From contig CM039131.1 of NCBI GenBank assembly GCA_022036555.1, forward strand, positions 37,485,920-37,549,919: 64,000 nucleotides of DNA, read 5' to 3'. Positions 47,439 to 59,333 of the stretch are shown piece by piece. The stretch comes from Microstegium vimineum (Eukaryota; Streptophyta; Magnoliopsida; Poales; Poaceae). The notes below the pieces were generated by a model. That model worked only from the letters and a program-made list of their open reading frames with translations. It was not told the DNA's origin and did no database searches. The first letter of the stretch is position 1, and every line of letters begins with the position of its first letter. The position numbers were made by a program, and so were the translations under genes.

Positions 47439-48968
47439 TCATTTTTTAGTGAAGTTAGAGTGATCAAGCACATTCAACTCGCTTCTCAACCTACAAAAGG
47501 TTGCTTCATCGAGTGGTTTAGTGAAGATATCCGCCAATTGATCTTCGCTCTTAACTCCAACTAGTGTTATGTCTTTCCTAGCCACATGATCTCTAAGAAA
47601 GTGATGACGAATATCTATGTGCTTGGTGCGAGAGTGTTGAACCGGGTTGTTTGCAAGCTTTACGGCGCTTTCATTATCACACAAAAGTGGAACATCTTTT
47701 AAAACAACGCCGTAATCAAGAAGTGTTTGAGTCATGTATAAGATTCGTGCACAACTTGCTCCCATGGCAATGTATTCCGCCTCGGCAGTTGACAATGCCA
47801 CACTGTTTTGCTTCTTTGAGGACCAAGAAACAAGTGATCTTCCTAGCATGTGGCACCCGCCGGAGGTACTCTTCCTATCAACCTTACACCCGGCATAATC
47901 CGAATCGGCATAGCCAACTAGTTGGAAGGGAGCTCCTTTGGGATACCAAAGGCCCATGCTAGGGGTGTTACTTATGTACCTAAGGATTTTTTTAACCGCA
48001 CAAAGATGCGACTCCTTAGGGCTTGCTTGAAACCTAGCACACATACACACACTAAACATGATATCCGGCCTAGATGCGGTGAGGTAAAGTAAACTACCGA
48101 TCATTGAGCGGTAAAGAGTTTGGTCTATCGGTTTACCTCCCTCATCGAGATCGAGATGCATATTAGTAGGCATTGGGGTCTTGATTAGCTTGCAATCCTC
48201 CATCTTGAATTTCTTGAGTAGATCATAAGTGTACTTCTCTTGAGATATGAAGGTACCCTCCCTCAATTGCTTCACTTGGAAGCCAAGGAAGAAGGTTAGC
48301 TCGCCAATCATCGACATCTCGAACTCCTTGGACATCAATGCACCAAATTCTTTGCTATGATCTTGGTTTGTTGACCCAAATATAATGTCATCGATATACA
48401 CTTGGCAAACAAAGATCTCTCCATCTAGCACCTTGGTGAAGAGTGTGGTATCAACTTTCCCGATCTTGAAGCCCTTATTGAGTAGGAAGTCCCTTAGCCT
48501 CTCATACCAAGCTCTTGGAGCTTGCTTCAATCCATAGAGTGCCTTGGACAACCTATACACATGATTAGAACAATTGGGGTCTTCAAACCCGGGAGGTTGT
48601 GAGACAAAAACAAGTTCATTGATGAAACCATTTAGAAAGGCACTCTTCACATCCATTTGAAAAAGTTTCATTTTATGATGTGAAACATATGTCAAAAGGA
48701 TACGAATGGCTTCTAGTCTTGCAACCGGTGCAAAGGTCTCCCCAAAATCCAAGCCTTCAACTTGGGAGAACCCCTTTGCCACCAATCTTGCCTTATTTCT
48801 CACAACCACGCCTTGATCATCTTGCTTGTTCCTAAACACCCACTTGGTGCCAATGATTCTTGCTCCTTTGGGCTTTTCTACTAGTGTCCACACTTCGTTC
48901 CGGGTGAAGTTGTTCAACTCTTCATACATGGCATTCACCCAATTCGGATCCGCAAGTGCATCCTCCAC
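47439..48968 (-). CDS. Reverse transcriptase/RNase H segment of the Sirevirus pol (open frame)
   Basis: Copia-type RT: WTLVEKPKGARIIGTKWVF, LFQMDVKSAFLNG, the catalytic YIDDIIFGS, and LTASRPDIMF. The RNase H domain shows ADSDYAGCKVDRKSTSGG, STAEAEYIAMG, LLCDNESAV and the end motif DQLADIFTKPL. It runs to the stop at 47439-47441. The frame continues upstream through TGA 49029-49031 into the spacer 49032-49397. No break is visible inside these 509 codons, so this is the best preserved part of the element. It would copy element RNA to DNA. Confidence 0.88.
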   Translation of the reverse strand: MEDALADPNWVNAMYEELNNFTRNEVWTLVEKPKGARIIGTKWVFRNKQDDQGVVVRNKARLVAKGFSQVEGLDFGETFAPVARLEAIRILLTYVSHHKMKLFQMDVKSAFLNGFINELVFVSQPPGFEDPNCSNHVYRLSKALYGLKQAPRAWYERLRDFLLNKGFKIGKVDTTLFTKVLDGEIFVCQVYIDDIIFGSTNQDHSKEFGALMSKEFEMSMIGELTFFLGFQVKQLREGTFISQEKYTYDLLKKFKMEDCKLIKTPMPTNMHLDLDEGGKPIDQTLYRSMIGSLLYLTASRPDIMFSVCMCARFQASPKESHLCAVKKILRYISNTPSMGLWYPKGAPFQLVGYADSDYAGCKVDRKSTSGGCHMLGRSLVSWSSKKQNSVALSTAEAEYIAMGASCARILYMTQTLLDYGVVLKDVPLLCDNESAVKLANNPVQHSRTKHIDIRHHFLRDHVARKDITLVGVKSEDQLADIFTKPLDEATFCRLRSELNVLDHSNFTKK

Positions 48969-49028
48969 ACTAGAAGGCTCAACATAGGAAACAAAGGAGT
49001 GATGTTCAACATAAGAAGCAAGTTTAGA

Positions 49029-50666
49029 TCAAGTTGTTACCCCCTTTGATGGACTCCCTATGATGAGGTCTTGTGGATGAGCTTGAAGCATAGGTGTAGA
49101 TCTTCTATCAATCACTTGGGGAGGAGGTTGTGGTGCATCAACATCACTAGCTTGAGCCTCGGCTTGATCTTGAGGGATGAAGGTATCTTCTTGTGCTTCC
49201 CTCACTTGTTCTTCATCAACTTGAGGCGTGTGAGGTAGAGAGGGTACTTGATTTGCATCATCTTCAACTTCTTCCACCTCTTGTGGGTTGATTGCACCAA
49301 CGGGCCTATTCTTCATAGCCTCCCTCAAGGGTTCATCACCTACATCATCAAGATTTTCATGCTCTTCTTGAGAGCCATTAGTTTCATCAAACTCCAAGTC
49401 ATATGTTTCTTCAACTAGGTCGGAGGCTTTGTTAAATACTCGATATGCCTTGGATTTAAGAGAATAACCAAGTAAGAAACCAATGTCACATCTCCTTTAG
49501 AACTTGCCCCAAGTGTTGGCGCTTCTTGTAGATATACACTTTGCATCCAAACACTCGGAAAAAGGAGATATCTGGTTTCTTCCTATTCACAAGCTCATAG
49601 AGGGTCTTCTTGAGAAGCCTTTGGACAAATAGCCGGTTGGCCGCATAGCATGCGGTGTTGATTGCTTCGGCCCAAAACTTCTCAGGGGTGTTGTATTCAT
49701 CAAGCATTGATCTTGCAAGAGTAATAAGTGTCCGGTTCTTCCTCTCTACTACACCATTTTGTTGAGAGGTATAGGTGGCAGACACCTCATGCTTGATCCC
49801 AACTTTATCACAATAGTCTTCAATCTTGGTGTTTACAAACTCGGTCCCATTGTCACTTCTTATCTTCTTGATCTTCACATCAAACTCATTTTGGGCTCTA
49901 GTTGCAAACTTCTTGAATATTGATTGAGTCTCTCCCTTGTATTGAAGGAAGAACACCCAAGTGTACCTAGAGTAGTCATCAACTATCACCAAACAAAAGA
50001 GATTGCCACCAAGGCTAGCATAGGTGGTAGGTCCAAATAGATCCATGTGAAGTAGCTCTAGGACTCTTGAGGTTGACATGAAAGCTTTGGTGGGATGAGT
50101 GTTGGTCACTTGCTTGCCGGCTTGACATGCACTACACAACTTGTCCTTCTCAAACACCACATCCTTCACACCTCTAACCATCTCCTTCTTGATAAGTTTC
50201 TTCAAAGTTGACATTCCCACATGTGCTAATCTTCTATGCCATAGCCAACCCAAAGAGCTCTTGGAGAATAGACATGTTTGTAAAGTAGCTTCGTTTGAGG
50301 TGAAGTCCACTAGGTAGAGATTGTTGTGCTGAAACCCTTTGAATATCAATGATGAATCTTCAATCTTGGTCCCAACTACCTCATTGGGGTTGAAGAGACA
50401 TTGGAACCCGAGATCACAAAGTTGACCAAAGAAAGCAAGTTGAAGCTCAAAGATTGCACTAGCAAGACATTTGATATTGATTGATCATTGGAGATTTCCA
50501 CTTTGCCTAGGACTTGCACTTTGCCTTTTGAGTTGTCCCCAAAGGTAATCTTGTCTTGCCCTTCACAATCTTCCTCAAGTGTGGTGAACATCCGGGAGTC
50601 ACCGGTCATATGTTGAGTGCATCCACTATCAATCATCCAATGACTTCCACCGGTCTTGTAGTTCAC
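49029..50666 (-). pseudogene. Protease, integrase and spacer of the Sirevirus pol, broken
   Basis: Protease (50666-50376) has the active-site MIDSGCTQHMTG stretch, then a frameshift near 50428. Integrase (50349-49486) has the HHCC zinc module (HRRLAHVGM...CSACQAGK) and the DDE residues in LHMDLFGP, IRSDNGTEF and NGVVERKN. A frameshift near 49490 is followed by the acidic Pro/Glu/Asp-rich spacer (49397-49032), ending in TGA 49029-49031 before RT. Order PR-INT-RT is the copia order. Integrase catalytic residues are all present, but the polyprotein cannot be made whole. Confidence 0.85.
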
Positions 50667-53103
50667 CTACACATAAGCAACTTGAAGTTAAGCTTGTTTT
50701 TTGAGAGCCCACACTTGGCGAGGTCCCATAGCCTTGTCCACCAACTCCTTAGCGACCCATAGCACTTTGGGCTTGTTCTTCATCTTAGGACCGAGAAACA
50801 CAACTAGGGGTCTACCCTTGGAGTCCTTGTTTATGATGAAGTGTGCATCATGCGCAAAAGGCCTTGTGTGCTTGGGCAAGGTCTTGGGAGGTGGAGTCTT
50901 GCATTGGAATTCAAAGTGACCCTCTTTACCACATCTAAAGCACTTCTTGGCCTTGGGCTTTGGTGTGTCATAGTTGTTCCTCATGGCCTTGTTCTTGTAG
51001 TAGTTCTTAGCTTCTATCTTGACCTTGGCCTTCATGATTTGGTTCTCCTTGAACCCAATGCCGGACTTGTCGGTCTTCATGATAGTGTTCATCAAGAGCT
51101 CACTTTGGAGGTTGTGGCCCTTGGTGAACTTCTCCATTCCACTTGCAAGCTTGATCTTCTCAACCTTGAGCTTTGCATTTTTCCTCTTTGAGAGAGTTGA
51201 TCAAGGTCATTGCATCATTGTCATCTTGCTTGGCCGACTTGATAGTGAATGACTTGCTTGCCTTGAGGTTGATTAGCTCTTCCTTGAGCTTGGAGTTTTC
51301 TTGCCTCATCTTCACATAGTCATCATACTTTTCGGCCTCGACTACCTTCTTGCCCTTGCACTTAGCATTTTGCTCACTAGCAACTTCATCAAGCAAGTCC
51401 TCACAAGAAGTAGCTATATGACACTTAACAACCGGGTTAATAGCAACATGTGTAGCAAGATCATTTGTAAGCAATTCGTTAGCTATCACAAGTGTGCCAT
51501 GTTCATTTCTAACTCGGTTGTAGTCATCTTTTAGCAAGTTGTATCTTGTATGGAGCTCTTGTGTTGACCTCTCAAGCTTAACATGTTTCTCATTAGCTTG
51601 CTTGAGTGAGGCTTTGAGCTCCCTAGTGCTAGATGAGAGAGATTTGTTCTCAAGCTTCAAATCATCATTAGCACTAGACAAGTCATCAAGTTTAGCATGC
51701 AAGTTATCGTTGGCTTTCTCTAGTGATTCACTTTTAACTTTATACTTCCTAATGAGCTTAGTGTATTTGTTGCAAATCACAATTAGCTCATCATAGGAAG
51801 GTGCCTCAAACTCATCATCACTATCATCACTAGAGCTAGCCTCATCATCATTATCCTCTTTTTGTACCTTCTTGTCACCTTTACCCATAAGGCATAGGTG
51901 TGTAGAGGATGAGCCTGGAGATGATGAAGGAGGTGGTGGTGGAGTAGATGACCCAATCACCAAGGCGGCCACCTTCTCATCTTCACTCTCATCTCCGGAT
52001 GAGTCACTTGTGTCTTCAATGTCGGTGAGCCAATCACCAATAATGTAGGCTTTGTCATCCTTCTTATTCTTGTGGAAGTTGAAGTTCTTCTTCTTGAATG
52101 GCTTGTCATCCTTCTTCTCCTCATAACTTGACTCATCTGTGTTGCCCTTGTTGTACTTGAACTTGTTGTTGAATTTTTTGTTCTTGTACTTGTCTTTCTT
52201 CTCTTCGGGGCAAGCATGAGCCAAGTGTCCAAGTTTGCCACAATTGTAGCAATCCATCTTGGAGAGAGGCTTTTTTGAAGAACTTGTGAAGAATTTATTC
52301 TTCTTTGAGTCAAACTTGACTCCATTCTTGTTTAGCCTCTTCAACATCTTTGTTGTCTTCTTCACCATGAGAGCTAAGTCATTATCATCCTCTCCATCAC
52401 TTGCACTCTCATACACATATTGTATCTTGCACTTCTCCGAAGAGGATGCCTTGAGAGCCAAGTCCTTCTTTTCCTCCTTCTCTTTTTCTTTCTTCTTGGA
52501 GGAGGAAGAAGAGCCACCATCACCAATCTTTATGTACATCTCATGGGCATTGATCTTGCCCAAGATTTGTGTTGGTGTAGCGGCGGAGAGGTCTCCTTGG
52601 TGAAGAACCGTGACGATGTGGCCATAATTCTCAATGGGCAAGACACAAAGAATCTTACGCACCACATCGGCCGGTGCCATTTGGTTGAGACTGAGCCCAT
52701 TCAATTCTTCTACAAGAATGTTAAGACGTGAGTACATTTCATTTGCATTTTCATTTCCATGCATAGAAAAAGAATTGAGCTTAGCCATGACCAAGTGATA
52801 GCGTTCCTCACGCTCACACTTTGTGCCTTCGTGAAGAGCACAAATAGTGGTCCACAACTCAAATGCGTCTTTGGCATTATGCACTCGGTTGAAGACATCC
52901 TTGCAAATGCCACGAAAAAGAATGTTCTTCGCCTTGGCATTATGCTCATCAAAGTTGAGGTCCTCCGCGAAGAGAGTGCCTCCCTTTGTGGCGGCATTGA
53001 GCACGCCCACGTCAACGGCCTCTAGATAGGCCTCCATACGAACTTTCCAATAAGAAAAGTCGTCTCCATCGAACATGGGAGGTGGTCCATCCCCGTGGGA
53101 CAT
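50667..53103 (-). pseudogene. Gag of the Sirevirus element, frameshifted
   Basis: Starts at ATG 53103 (MSHGDGPPPMFDGDDFSYWK), 40 bases after the primer site. It has a UBN2/copia gag-type capsid region to about 52500 and a first zinc knuckle CYNCGKLGHLAHAC (near 52235). A Ser/Asp-rich and then coiled-coil region runs to 51160. After a frameshift in an A run near 51170, the frame (51137-50688) holds a second knuckle CFRCGKEGHFEFQC. TAA 50688-50690 and TAG 50667-50669 separate it from protease. The protein would form the particle and bind element RNA. Confidence 0.85.
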
Positions 53104-53142
53104 CTTGCTCTAGGCGGTGAAGCCTAATTTAGAGAAAACCTT

Positions 53143-53154
53143 GCTCCGATACCA
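53143..53154 (-). other. tRNA-Met-type primer-binding site of the Sirevirus element
   Basis: The minus strand reads TGGTATCGGAGC two bases after the 5' LTR end; the usual plant site is TGGTATCAGAGC. Confidence 0.85.
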
Positions 53155-53156
53155 AT

Positions 53157-54716
53157 TGAAAGGATCAAGATGCCCAAGAAGGGGGGTGAATTGGGCTCTT
53201 TTTAATTTCTAGACAAGAATTAAACCTATAAAGAGCCAATTAACCCCCTAGTGCCTACCGCTTGTGTGTCCTAGCTAGAAAGCGGTAGCAAATCAATAGA
53301 AAGCGAAAACTTCCTACACAATTCTAGTATGAATTAAAAGACAAGTGCGGAAAGTAATGCGGTAAGAAGGAGCTAGGGAAAGAGATGCTTGACACGGCGA
53401 TGTTTTGCCGAGGTATCGAGGAGTCGACACTCCCCCCTAGTCCTCGTTGGAGCACCTCGCAAGGTATAGCTCCCCCACAATCCCGCGCAAGGGATGAGTG
53501 CTCTCTATGGGCTGATTCTTTGCCACTCCGGCTCAATGAATCGCCCACAACCGATCACAACATCGATGAAGAAGGGCCGCCGACAATCCTCCAGCGATCA
53601 CCTTCCTCCAAGTAACACTGGACCGTCTAGGTGATGTCGATCACCAAGAGTAACAAGCCTCGATCTTCGCTTGACTCACTCAAGCTTCACAACTAGAGGA
53701 TGCACACTTGAACTCTTGAATGAACTAGAGGAGAGGATGGATGGATTCGCGAATCACTCTCTCTCTCTAGGGCTCTTGCTCTCTTCCCAGCCTTCTCAAC
53801 AAACTCAACAAATGAAATGAGCAAAGGCTAGGTGGGAGAGAAGTGTGGAGAGCTATAAATAGCCCCTCAGAAAACTAGCTCGGGCTGGCAACTTAAGTTG
53901 GCGACGGACGCTCCGTCGACTAGGCGACGGACGCTCCGTCACATGCCCCAACGGCTAGTTCTGCACAAAGTTTGGGCGACGGACGCTCCGACGCCCTGCC
54001 TAACGGCTAACTCTGACAGGATTTCCCAGCGACGGACGCTCCCTCATAGGGGCGACGAACGCTCTTCCCAGCGTCCGACGCTATACTCTGGCTTGGGCTG
54101 AAAAACACCCTCACTGGAAGGCCGACGGACAGCGTCCGTCGGACCCTGAAAAACTTAGCCAGAAACACATGGCCACTGGTAGGCCGACGGACGCTGTGTA
54201 CTCAACCACCCAGCGTCTGACGCCTTTGTCCGACGTGACGGACTGCGTCCGACGCCTCCGTCAGGAGCGTCCGTCGCCCAGAAAACAGGCCTCACAACTT
54301 CGTTTTTCGCCGCGATGAATATGGAAGTTGTTCTAGGCTATCTTACGGTCACCATATGCTTGCTTAGAGCTAAGGAATACAAGTTTGCACCACACCTAGT
54401 TCATGAAGCTTTCCTAAGTCAAGCTACTAGTCTCAACCCCTCTTAATAGTACGGTCAAAGATCAAATAAAAGCCTTATCTATTTCTAAGTGCCCTTCATC
54501 ACCTTATGGCACTTAGCCTATCATTCTAGGGTCTTCATCATGTCTCTTTGAAATCCGAAACGATATCCATCTTGAGGGCTAAGTGATGACCTACTAATGC
54601 CCATTCATGTTGATCACTATGGCTAAGCTACGCATAGCCTCTGCAAAACACATGTTAGCCATAATAATCGCTAATTGTCGTTAATCACCGAAACCAACTA
54701 GGGCCATGATTCTTCA
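53157..54716 (-). repeat. 5' LTR of the Sirevirus element (1560 bp)
   Basis: Matches 41121-42692 with scattered differences and a shorter CT microsatellite. The TATA region lies near 53854-53862 and the palindrome cluster at 53899-54290 (first palindrome 53902-53918). Followed by GAGGT. Confidence 0.93.
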
Positions 54717-54856
54717 GAGGTGCTCCGTGCTCGTGCTCCACTGCCCGGAAGGGCACCAACGGTAAAACAGTGAGGGCTGCTCTAGCGGTAGGAGTAGCTC
54801 GTATCCTCCGTGTGTCTCCATTTACTTGTGTTCTGGCTATGTGCCTGGTATGTTTG

Positions 54857-55117
54857 TACTCCCTCCGTTCCAAAAACAAGGTCGTTATGAAATACGTGCA
54901 TGTCAAACTTTCTCAACTTTGACTAAGTTTGTAGAAAATACTTGCAGTATTTATATCTCCAAATAATTTTGTTAAAAAACTAGACTGAAAGATGTTTCCA
55001 ATGATACTAATTACATCACATAATTATTTATATATTTTAATACATAATTGCCGGTATTTTTAAAACGTTGACTTCTTAAGAAGCGAGAATGACATATATT
55101 TAGGGACGGAGGAAGTA
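54857..55117. mobile_element. Stowaway-like MITE
   Basis: Ends TACTCCCTCCGTTCC and GGGACGGAGGAAGTA with TA duplication; interior GTCAAACTTTCTCAACTTTGA. Confidence 0.85.
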
Positions 55118-55319
55118 GATGTCTAGATTCAAAGTATCTTATATGTATCTAGACATTATATATATGTTCAAACTCGAGGAATCTTTCATATTAGCATGTT
55201 TTTATCACCATCATTATTATTATGGGTAGTTTCCCCAATAACTTCATGAGTTGGTTTTTTTACCAATCTTTTTTTAATAGCACATAAGGTGAAGCTCCTC
55301 CCACAAAGCCACAAAGGTA

Positions 55320-55563
55320 TACTCTCTCAGTCCCAGAAAGAGTGTCATTTTTGCTTCCTGAAAAAATATCTTTGACTAAATATATATTAAAAATTATTAA
55401 TTAATATTTATGACATATAATTAATATCATTGAAAAGATCTTTGAATCTATTTTTTTAATAAATTTATTTGGAAATCCTAATGTTGCACATATTTTTTAC
55501 AAATCGAGTCAAAGTTGCGACACAAACACCCAAAACAATAGTCTTTCTAGGACGGAGGGAGTA
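55320..55563. mobile_element. Stowaway-like MITE
   Basis: Ends TACTCTCTCAGTCCCAGAAAG and CTTTCTAGGACGGAGGGAGTA with TA duplication. Confidence 0.8.
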
Positions 55564-55861
55564 TATCGAGAGGTGAAACTAGAAAAGCTAGATTTTAAAA
55601 GCTTTCTCCTTCATTTCTCTTTTTCAACCATGCATGGCTGCTGGTGAAGCTGATTTATCAAAAAAAAGGTTAAAAACATTTTAGCTTCATCTAGAAAATT
55701 GCTCATGAAAAAACACATTCACAAGTGAAGATGAGCTATGCCAAGCGGAACCTAAGTGGTACCATATATTACATTCATTTTTCTATTCCTTCTCACATAC
55801 ACTTTTATCTAGGTCATCAGTGTTTATGTGTATGTGCCTAGCTTGTTGTTTGTCTTAGAGT

Positions 55862-56043
55862 TATTCCATCAGTCCTAATATATAAACGTAACATTTTTTA
55901 TTCATGTATCATAATATAAGTTGTGCTCTTTCTAGACGTATATACATCAATGCAATATTGAGAGAGAGGAAATTAAATGTTTTTCTGGTCTTTGAAGTTT
56001 GAACCCGAGGTGATTACGCCTTATATACTCGACAAAGGGAGTA
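55862..56043. mobile_element. Stowaway-like MITE, diverged
   Basis: Ends TATTCCATCAGTCCTAATATA and TTATATACTCGACAAAGGGAGTA with TA duplication. Confidence 0.65.
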
Positions 56044-56586
56044 ATATTTAGTAATTAAAAACCCAATTTAGCCAGTTCTAAATTAGATCATTAGAGACAT
56101 AGGTTGTCACAATGGTATTTTTATGGCATGCTAGTGCATCTAAGAAGAGAGAGAAAATTGAGTTTCATCTCTTTTGATACGATAACAACTTTTTATGAGT
56201 CATGAAATTAAATGATTATGGAACTATAAAATTAAATTTTTCTATTGAAAGAGTGTTTCATATAAGTTTTAAAAATAATACCATAAAACTATCCACTAAG
56301 GCTGGCACAAGATCTAATTTAGATACCAATGCCGAAAATTGAGGGTACAATAGGGTCGAAGTATTAAATTTTTCTCTCGCCCCGATGGTCTCTTGAAGAG
56401 TCAGCCAAGTAAATTGTTCAACCGGTCACCACACCTAACTCCAGTAAATGGCCATCTACAAGCAGATCAGGGTTGGAACATGTATGGAGTAAGAGGGATA
56501 ATAATATAGCTGGTCTACTGGGTGTAAGGATGATCTTACAGTCTAGTTAACTCTTCAATTTTAATACATGACATATATATATATTT
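56044..56586. other. Intergenic stretch, nothing recognised
   Basis: AT-rich, no frame or repeat I can name; ends in a TA dinucleotide run beside the foldback element. Confidence 0.4.
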
Positions 56587-58247
56587 GGATTAAGTCTAGT
56601 TTTCACCCCTCAACTATCGCGTCCATCTAATTCATACTCTCAATTACAAAACCGTTTATTCCTCGCACCCAAGTATCAAACCAGTTCACTTTTGGCACCT
56701 GGGCAAGGGCAAAGTTGTTTTGACCGACGCTAGGTGGTTTTGACCATGTGGGGCCCACGTGTCAACCACTCGTGACCTCCCTCCACCTCCCGCCGCCGAC
56801 GCCGCGCCATGCTAGTGCCTCGCGCAGCCGCCTCCTCGCGTGCACGCAGCCGCCGCCGCCACGCCATGCCAGTGCCTCGCGCCCACCGTGGCGCGCGCCC
56901 AGCCTGGCTCAGCCGCAGCTCACGCCCCACGTCGGCGTACGCCCACCCCACCATCTTGGAGACGAGCCACCTCGGCGGCAGCCTCACCTTCATCCTCCCC
57001 TTCGTCGTCGGCTCGTCGTCGTGCTCATCGTGCACCGGGAACCCCGACACCGTGGTCACAATGTCGTACGAGTTCACGACACGGAGCACCTTGCCGCCGC
57101 TCTCCTCCATCCTGCGTCGGAACGCCGCGTTGCCCACGCGCGGCCCGCCGAACGACACGACCGTCACCATCATCCTCGCCGGCTCGGTGCCGCCGTGTTC
57201 CTCCTCTCCCTGTCGCTGCTGCGTCGTCGCGATCTCGTGGGCGGTGAGCACCGCGAGTGTCGCGCCAAGGCTGTGCCCGGTCACCGTGATGCTCAGCGGC
57301 GGCATGCCATTGCCGCCGCCGTACTCGTGGGCGATCCGCCGCGTCTCGTCACGCACCTGCTGCTGCAAGCTGCTGTGGGCCTCGCCTGGCGCCGTGAAGA
57401 GCCTCCAGAACCCGCTCTCCACCATCGCCTCCTCCTCCTCCTCGCCGGCAATGGACGACGGGAGCCGTGTGAGGCCGGACTTGAAGTTATCCACCCACTC
57501 GCCGCACGTAGCGGTACCATGGAACGCGACGACGACGTCACGGCGACTGAGCCGCTCGATCTCGGCCTCGTCCTCACACACCGCGACGAAGCCGATGTAG
57601 CTGGACGACCCGCACGGCGACGACGACGACGACAGCCACCGGGGCGCCGAGGTGGACGACGCGGCGTGGAGGAGGCGCGTGACGCGGTACCCGGTCCCCG
57701 GCATCCCGGAGTGGCGAAGTAGGGAGCGGCTCGAGAACCGGCAGGAGCCGTAAGACGGCGCGGCGCCGTCGAAGTCGAAGCTGGCGTACGCCGCGCGCAC
57801 GAAGGCGAGGATGAAGGTGAGGCTGCTGCCGAGGTGGTTCGTCTCCAAGATGGCGGGGTGGGCGTACACCGACGTGGGGCGTGAGCTGCGGCTGAGCCAA
57901 GCTGGGCGCGCGCCACGGTGGGCGCGAGGCACTGGCATGGCGTGGCGGTGGCGGCTGCGTGCACGCGAGGAGGCGGCTGCGCGAGGCACTGATATGGCGT
58001 GGCGGCGGCTACGCGGCTGCGCGACCACACCGTGCGTGTGCTCTGGAGATGGAGGGAGGTCATGAGTGGATGACATGTGAGCCCTACATGGTCAAAACCA
58101 CCTAGCGTCAGTCAAAACAGCTTTGCCCCTGGCCAGGTGCCAAAAGTGAACTGGTTTGATAGTTGAGTGCGAGAAATAGACGGTTTGTAATTGAGGGTTT
58201 GAATTAGACGGACGCGATAGTTGACAGTTGAAAACTGGACTTAATCC
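56587..58247. mobile_element. Foldback/Pack-MULE-like element with a captured lipase fragment
   Basis: Long inverted arms at 56587-57006 and 57799-58247 both start GGATTAAGTC and stay alignable for over 400 bases with scattered changes. Between them is unique sequence from a lipase gene. The flanks are T-rich, so the target duplication cannot be read. The outer arm contains the 'tttcaaccctcaactatcgcgtcc' type sequence common in grass TIR elements. The inner arm contains lipase 3' coding sequence. No transposase is present. Confidence 0.7.
56730..58076 (-). pseudogene. Captured class 3 lipase (DAD1/phospholipase A1-like) fragment, open across the whole foldback
   Basis: One 448-codon frame crosses both arms. 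The lipase part starts near 57805 (FVRAAYASFDFDG). It continues through VVVAFHGTATCGEWVDNFKSGL, the nucleophile elbow GHSLG (57264-57278), VSFGGPRVGN and the NSYDIVTTV segment with the presumed catalytic Asp. It ends in the left arm at WAYADVGRELRLSQ. The C-terminal His region and the N-terminus of a normal lipase are missing, and both ends run into arm-derived Arg-rich filler. Plant relatives hydrolyse plastid galactolipids or phospholipids to feed jasmonate synthesis. This fragment is not expected to be an enzyme. The right arm carries an inverted copy of the 3' lipase coding part on the plus strand (57811-57895). Confidence 0.7.
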
Positions 58248-58755
58248 TTTTTTTTGCAGAGTTTTTTGGTTTTTGTGTCAAGCTGACTGTAAACTTTCAG
58301 TCCGCTTCTCTTCTTCTCTCTTTTCCACCTTAGCATTCAGTCTTTGCAATTATACTTGCTCTAATTTAGGAGTTGGAAATAGGGCCAATCACTGATTTAG
58401 GAGTTGGAATTAGGGTCAATCGACACTATCACCGGAGTTATCGAGGTTCGATGATTATATATATTTTTAATTATAGTAATATCTTGATGAAGTATTTATA
58501 TTCATGAACCCTAAAACACACTTAGAGCTGTCTAGATAGAAAAACAATTCTTAGAGATTATAAGACCAAATGTAATAAAGAGCTATTAGATGAGTTGTAT
58601 GGTAAGGTGGAGGAGGAAAAAGAGGCGAACTATAAATTTACATATAGTGAACTAGGTTATAGCAAAACTAATAATACAACTTACTTAGGTAAACTTGTTG
58701 TCAATCTATTATTAGTCCACTCATATAATAGTATATAATAGTTAGCTCACCTATG

Positions 58756-59193
58756 CTAAAGTGGCGGATGGGGCTGCAGCCCCCCACGTGGGCTGGGAAA
58801 ACATTTAACAAGTTGTTTGTATTTGACTTGGAGTAATTTGAATCAATATAAAATTACCAATTTTAGCTACATCTAGACTTGTTTAGATAAAAAAAAACTT
58901 TACAAAATTTTGATTTGTAACAAAATTTTGAACTTTAACATTTTGTTTGTATTTGATAATTATTGTTCAATCATAGAGTAGGCTCAAAAGATTTGTCTCG
59001 TGAATTACAGAGAAACTGTACAATTAGTTAATTTTTTTACCTATATTTAATGTTTCATACATTCAATGTGACAAAAAATCTTATAAAGTTTTAGAATTTT
59101 GAAGCAATCTAAACAAGGTGATATTAGTATACTATGTTCAACGAACAAAAAAAATTAGCCTATGTTATTTAGCCCCCACTTGGTCCGCCACTG
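58756..59193. mobile_element. CAGTGGCGGA-type MITE nested in the outer one
   Basis: Ends (C)TAAAGTGGCGGA and TCCGCCACTG are inverted repeats; flanks CCTATG at 58750-58755 and 59194-59199 are the target duplication. TIR and duplication type suggest hAT or Mutator-related origin; not decided. Confidence 0.7.
58878..59117. mobile_element. Third-level MITE of the CTTGTTTAGAT type
   Basis: Ends CTTGTTTAGAT and ATCTAAACAAG; interior GTCTCGTGAATTAC and CAATTAGTTA, the core of a very common grass MITE. It sits inside the 58756-59193 element. Confidence 0.7.
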
Positions 59194-59333
59194 CCTATGC
59201 ACGAGGAAAAAAACGTGAGAGAACCAAGTGGGTAACAGATGAGCTCACTATTATATGATGAGTAGGCTGATAGATTAGTTGTAAGTTTATATACAACTAA
59301 TAACATGCTATATTATTAGCCTTGCTCTAAGAT

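Larger units (their letters stand above)
41121..54716 (-). mobile_element. Sirevirus-type Ty1/copia retrotransposon, complete structure, decayed coding
   Basis: Near-identical LTRs lie at 41121-42692 and 53157-54716, both reading TGAAGAATC...CCTTTCA on the minus strand. The target duplication is GAGGT (41116-41120 and 54717-54721). Minus-strand order: 5' LTR, tRNA-Met-type primer site, gag with two zinc knuckles, protease, integrase, RT/RNase H, a long intergenic module with palindromes, an env-position ORF, polypurine tract, 3' LTR. Integrase before RT marks it as Ty1/copia. The large size, the two-knuckle gag, the env-position ORF and the palindrome clusters mark it as Sirevirus. Frameshifts and stops break gag-pol and the env-position ORF; the RT/RNase H frame is open. 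Confidence 0.95.
58552..59333. mobile_element. MITE carrying two nested MITEs
   Basis: The outer element has ends near TTAGAGATTATAAGACC and GCCTTGCTCTAAGATTA and a typical AATAATAGATTGACAAC / GTAGGCTGATAGATT interior on either side. It is split at 58756-59193 by a second element. Confidence 0.6.

Noticed and set aside
56748..57722. 324-codon plus-strand frame
   Set aside because: Shadow of the lipase fragment; the lipase motifs are on the minus strand.
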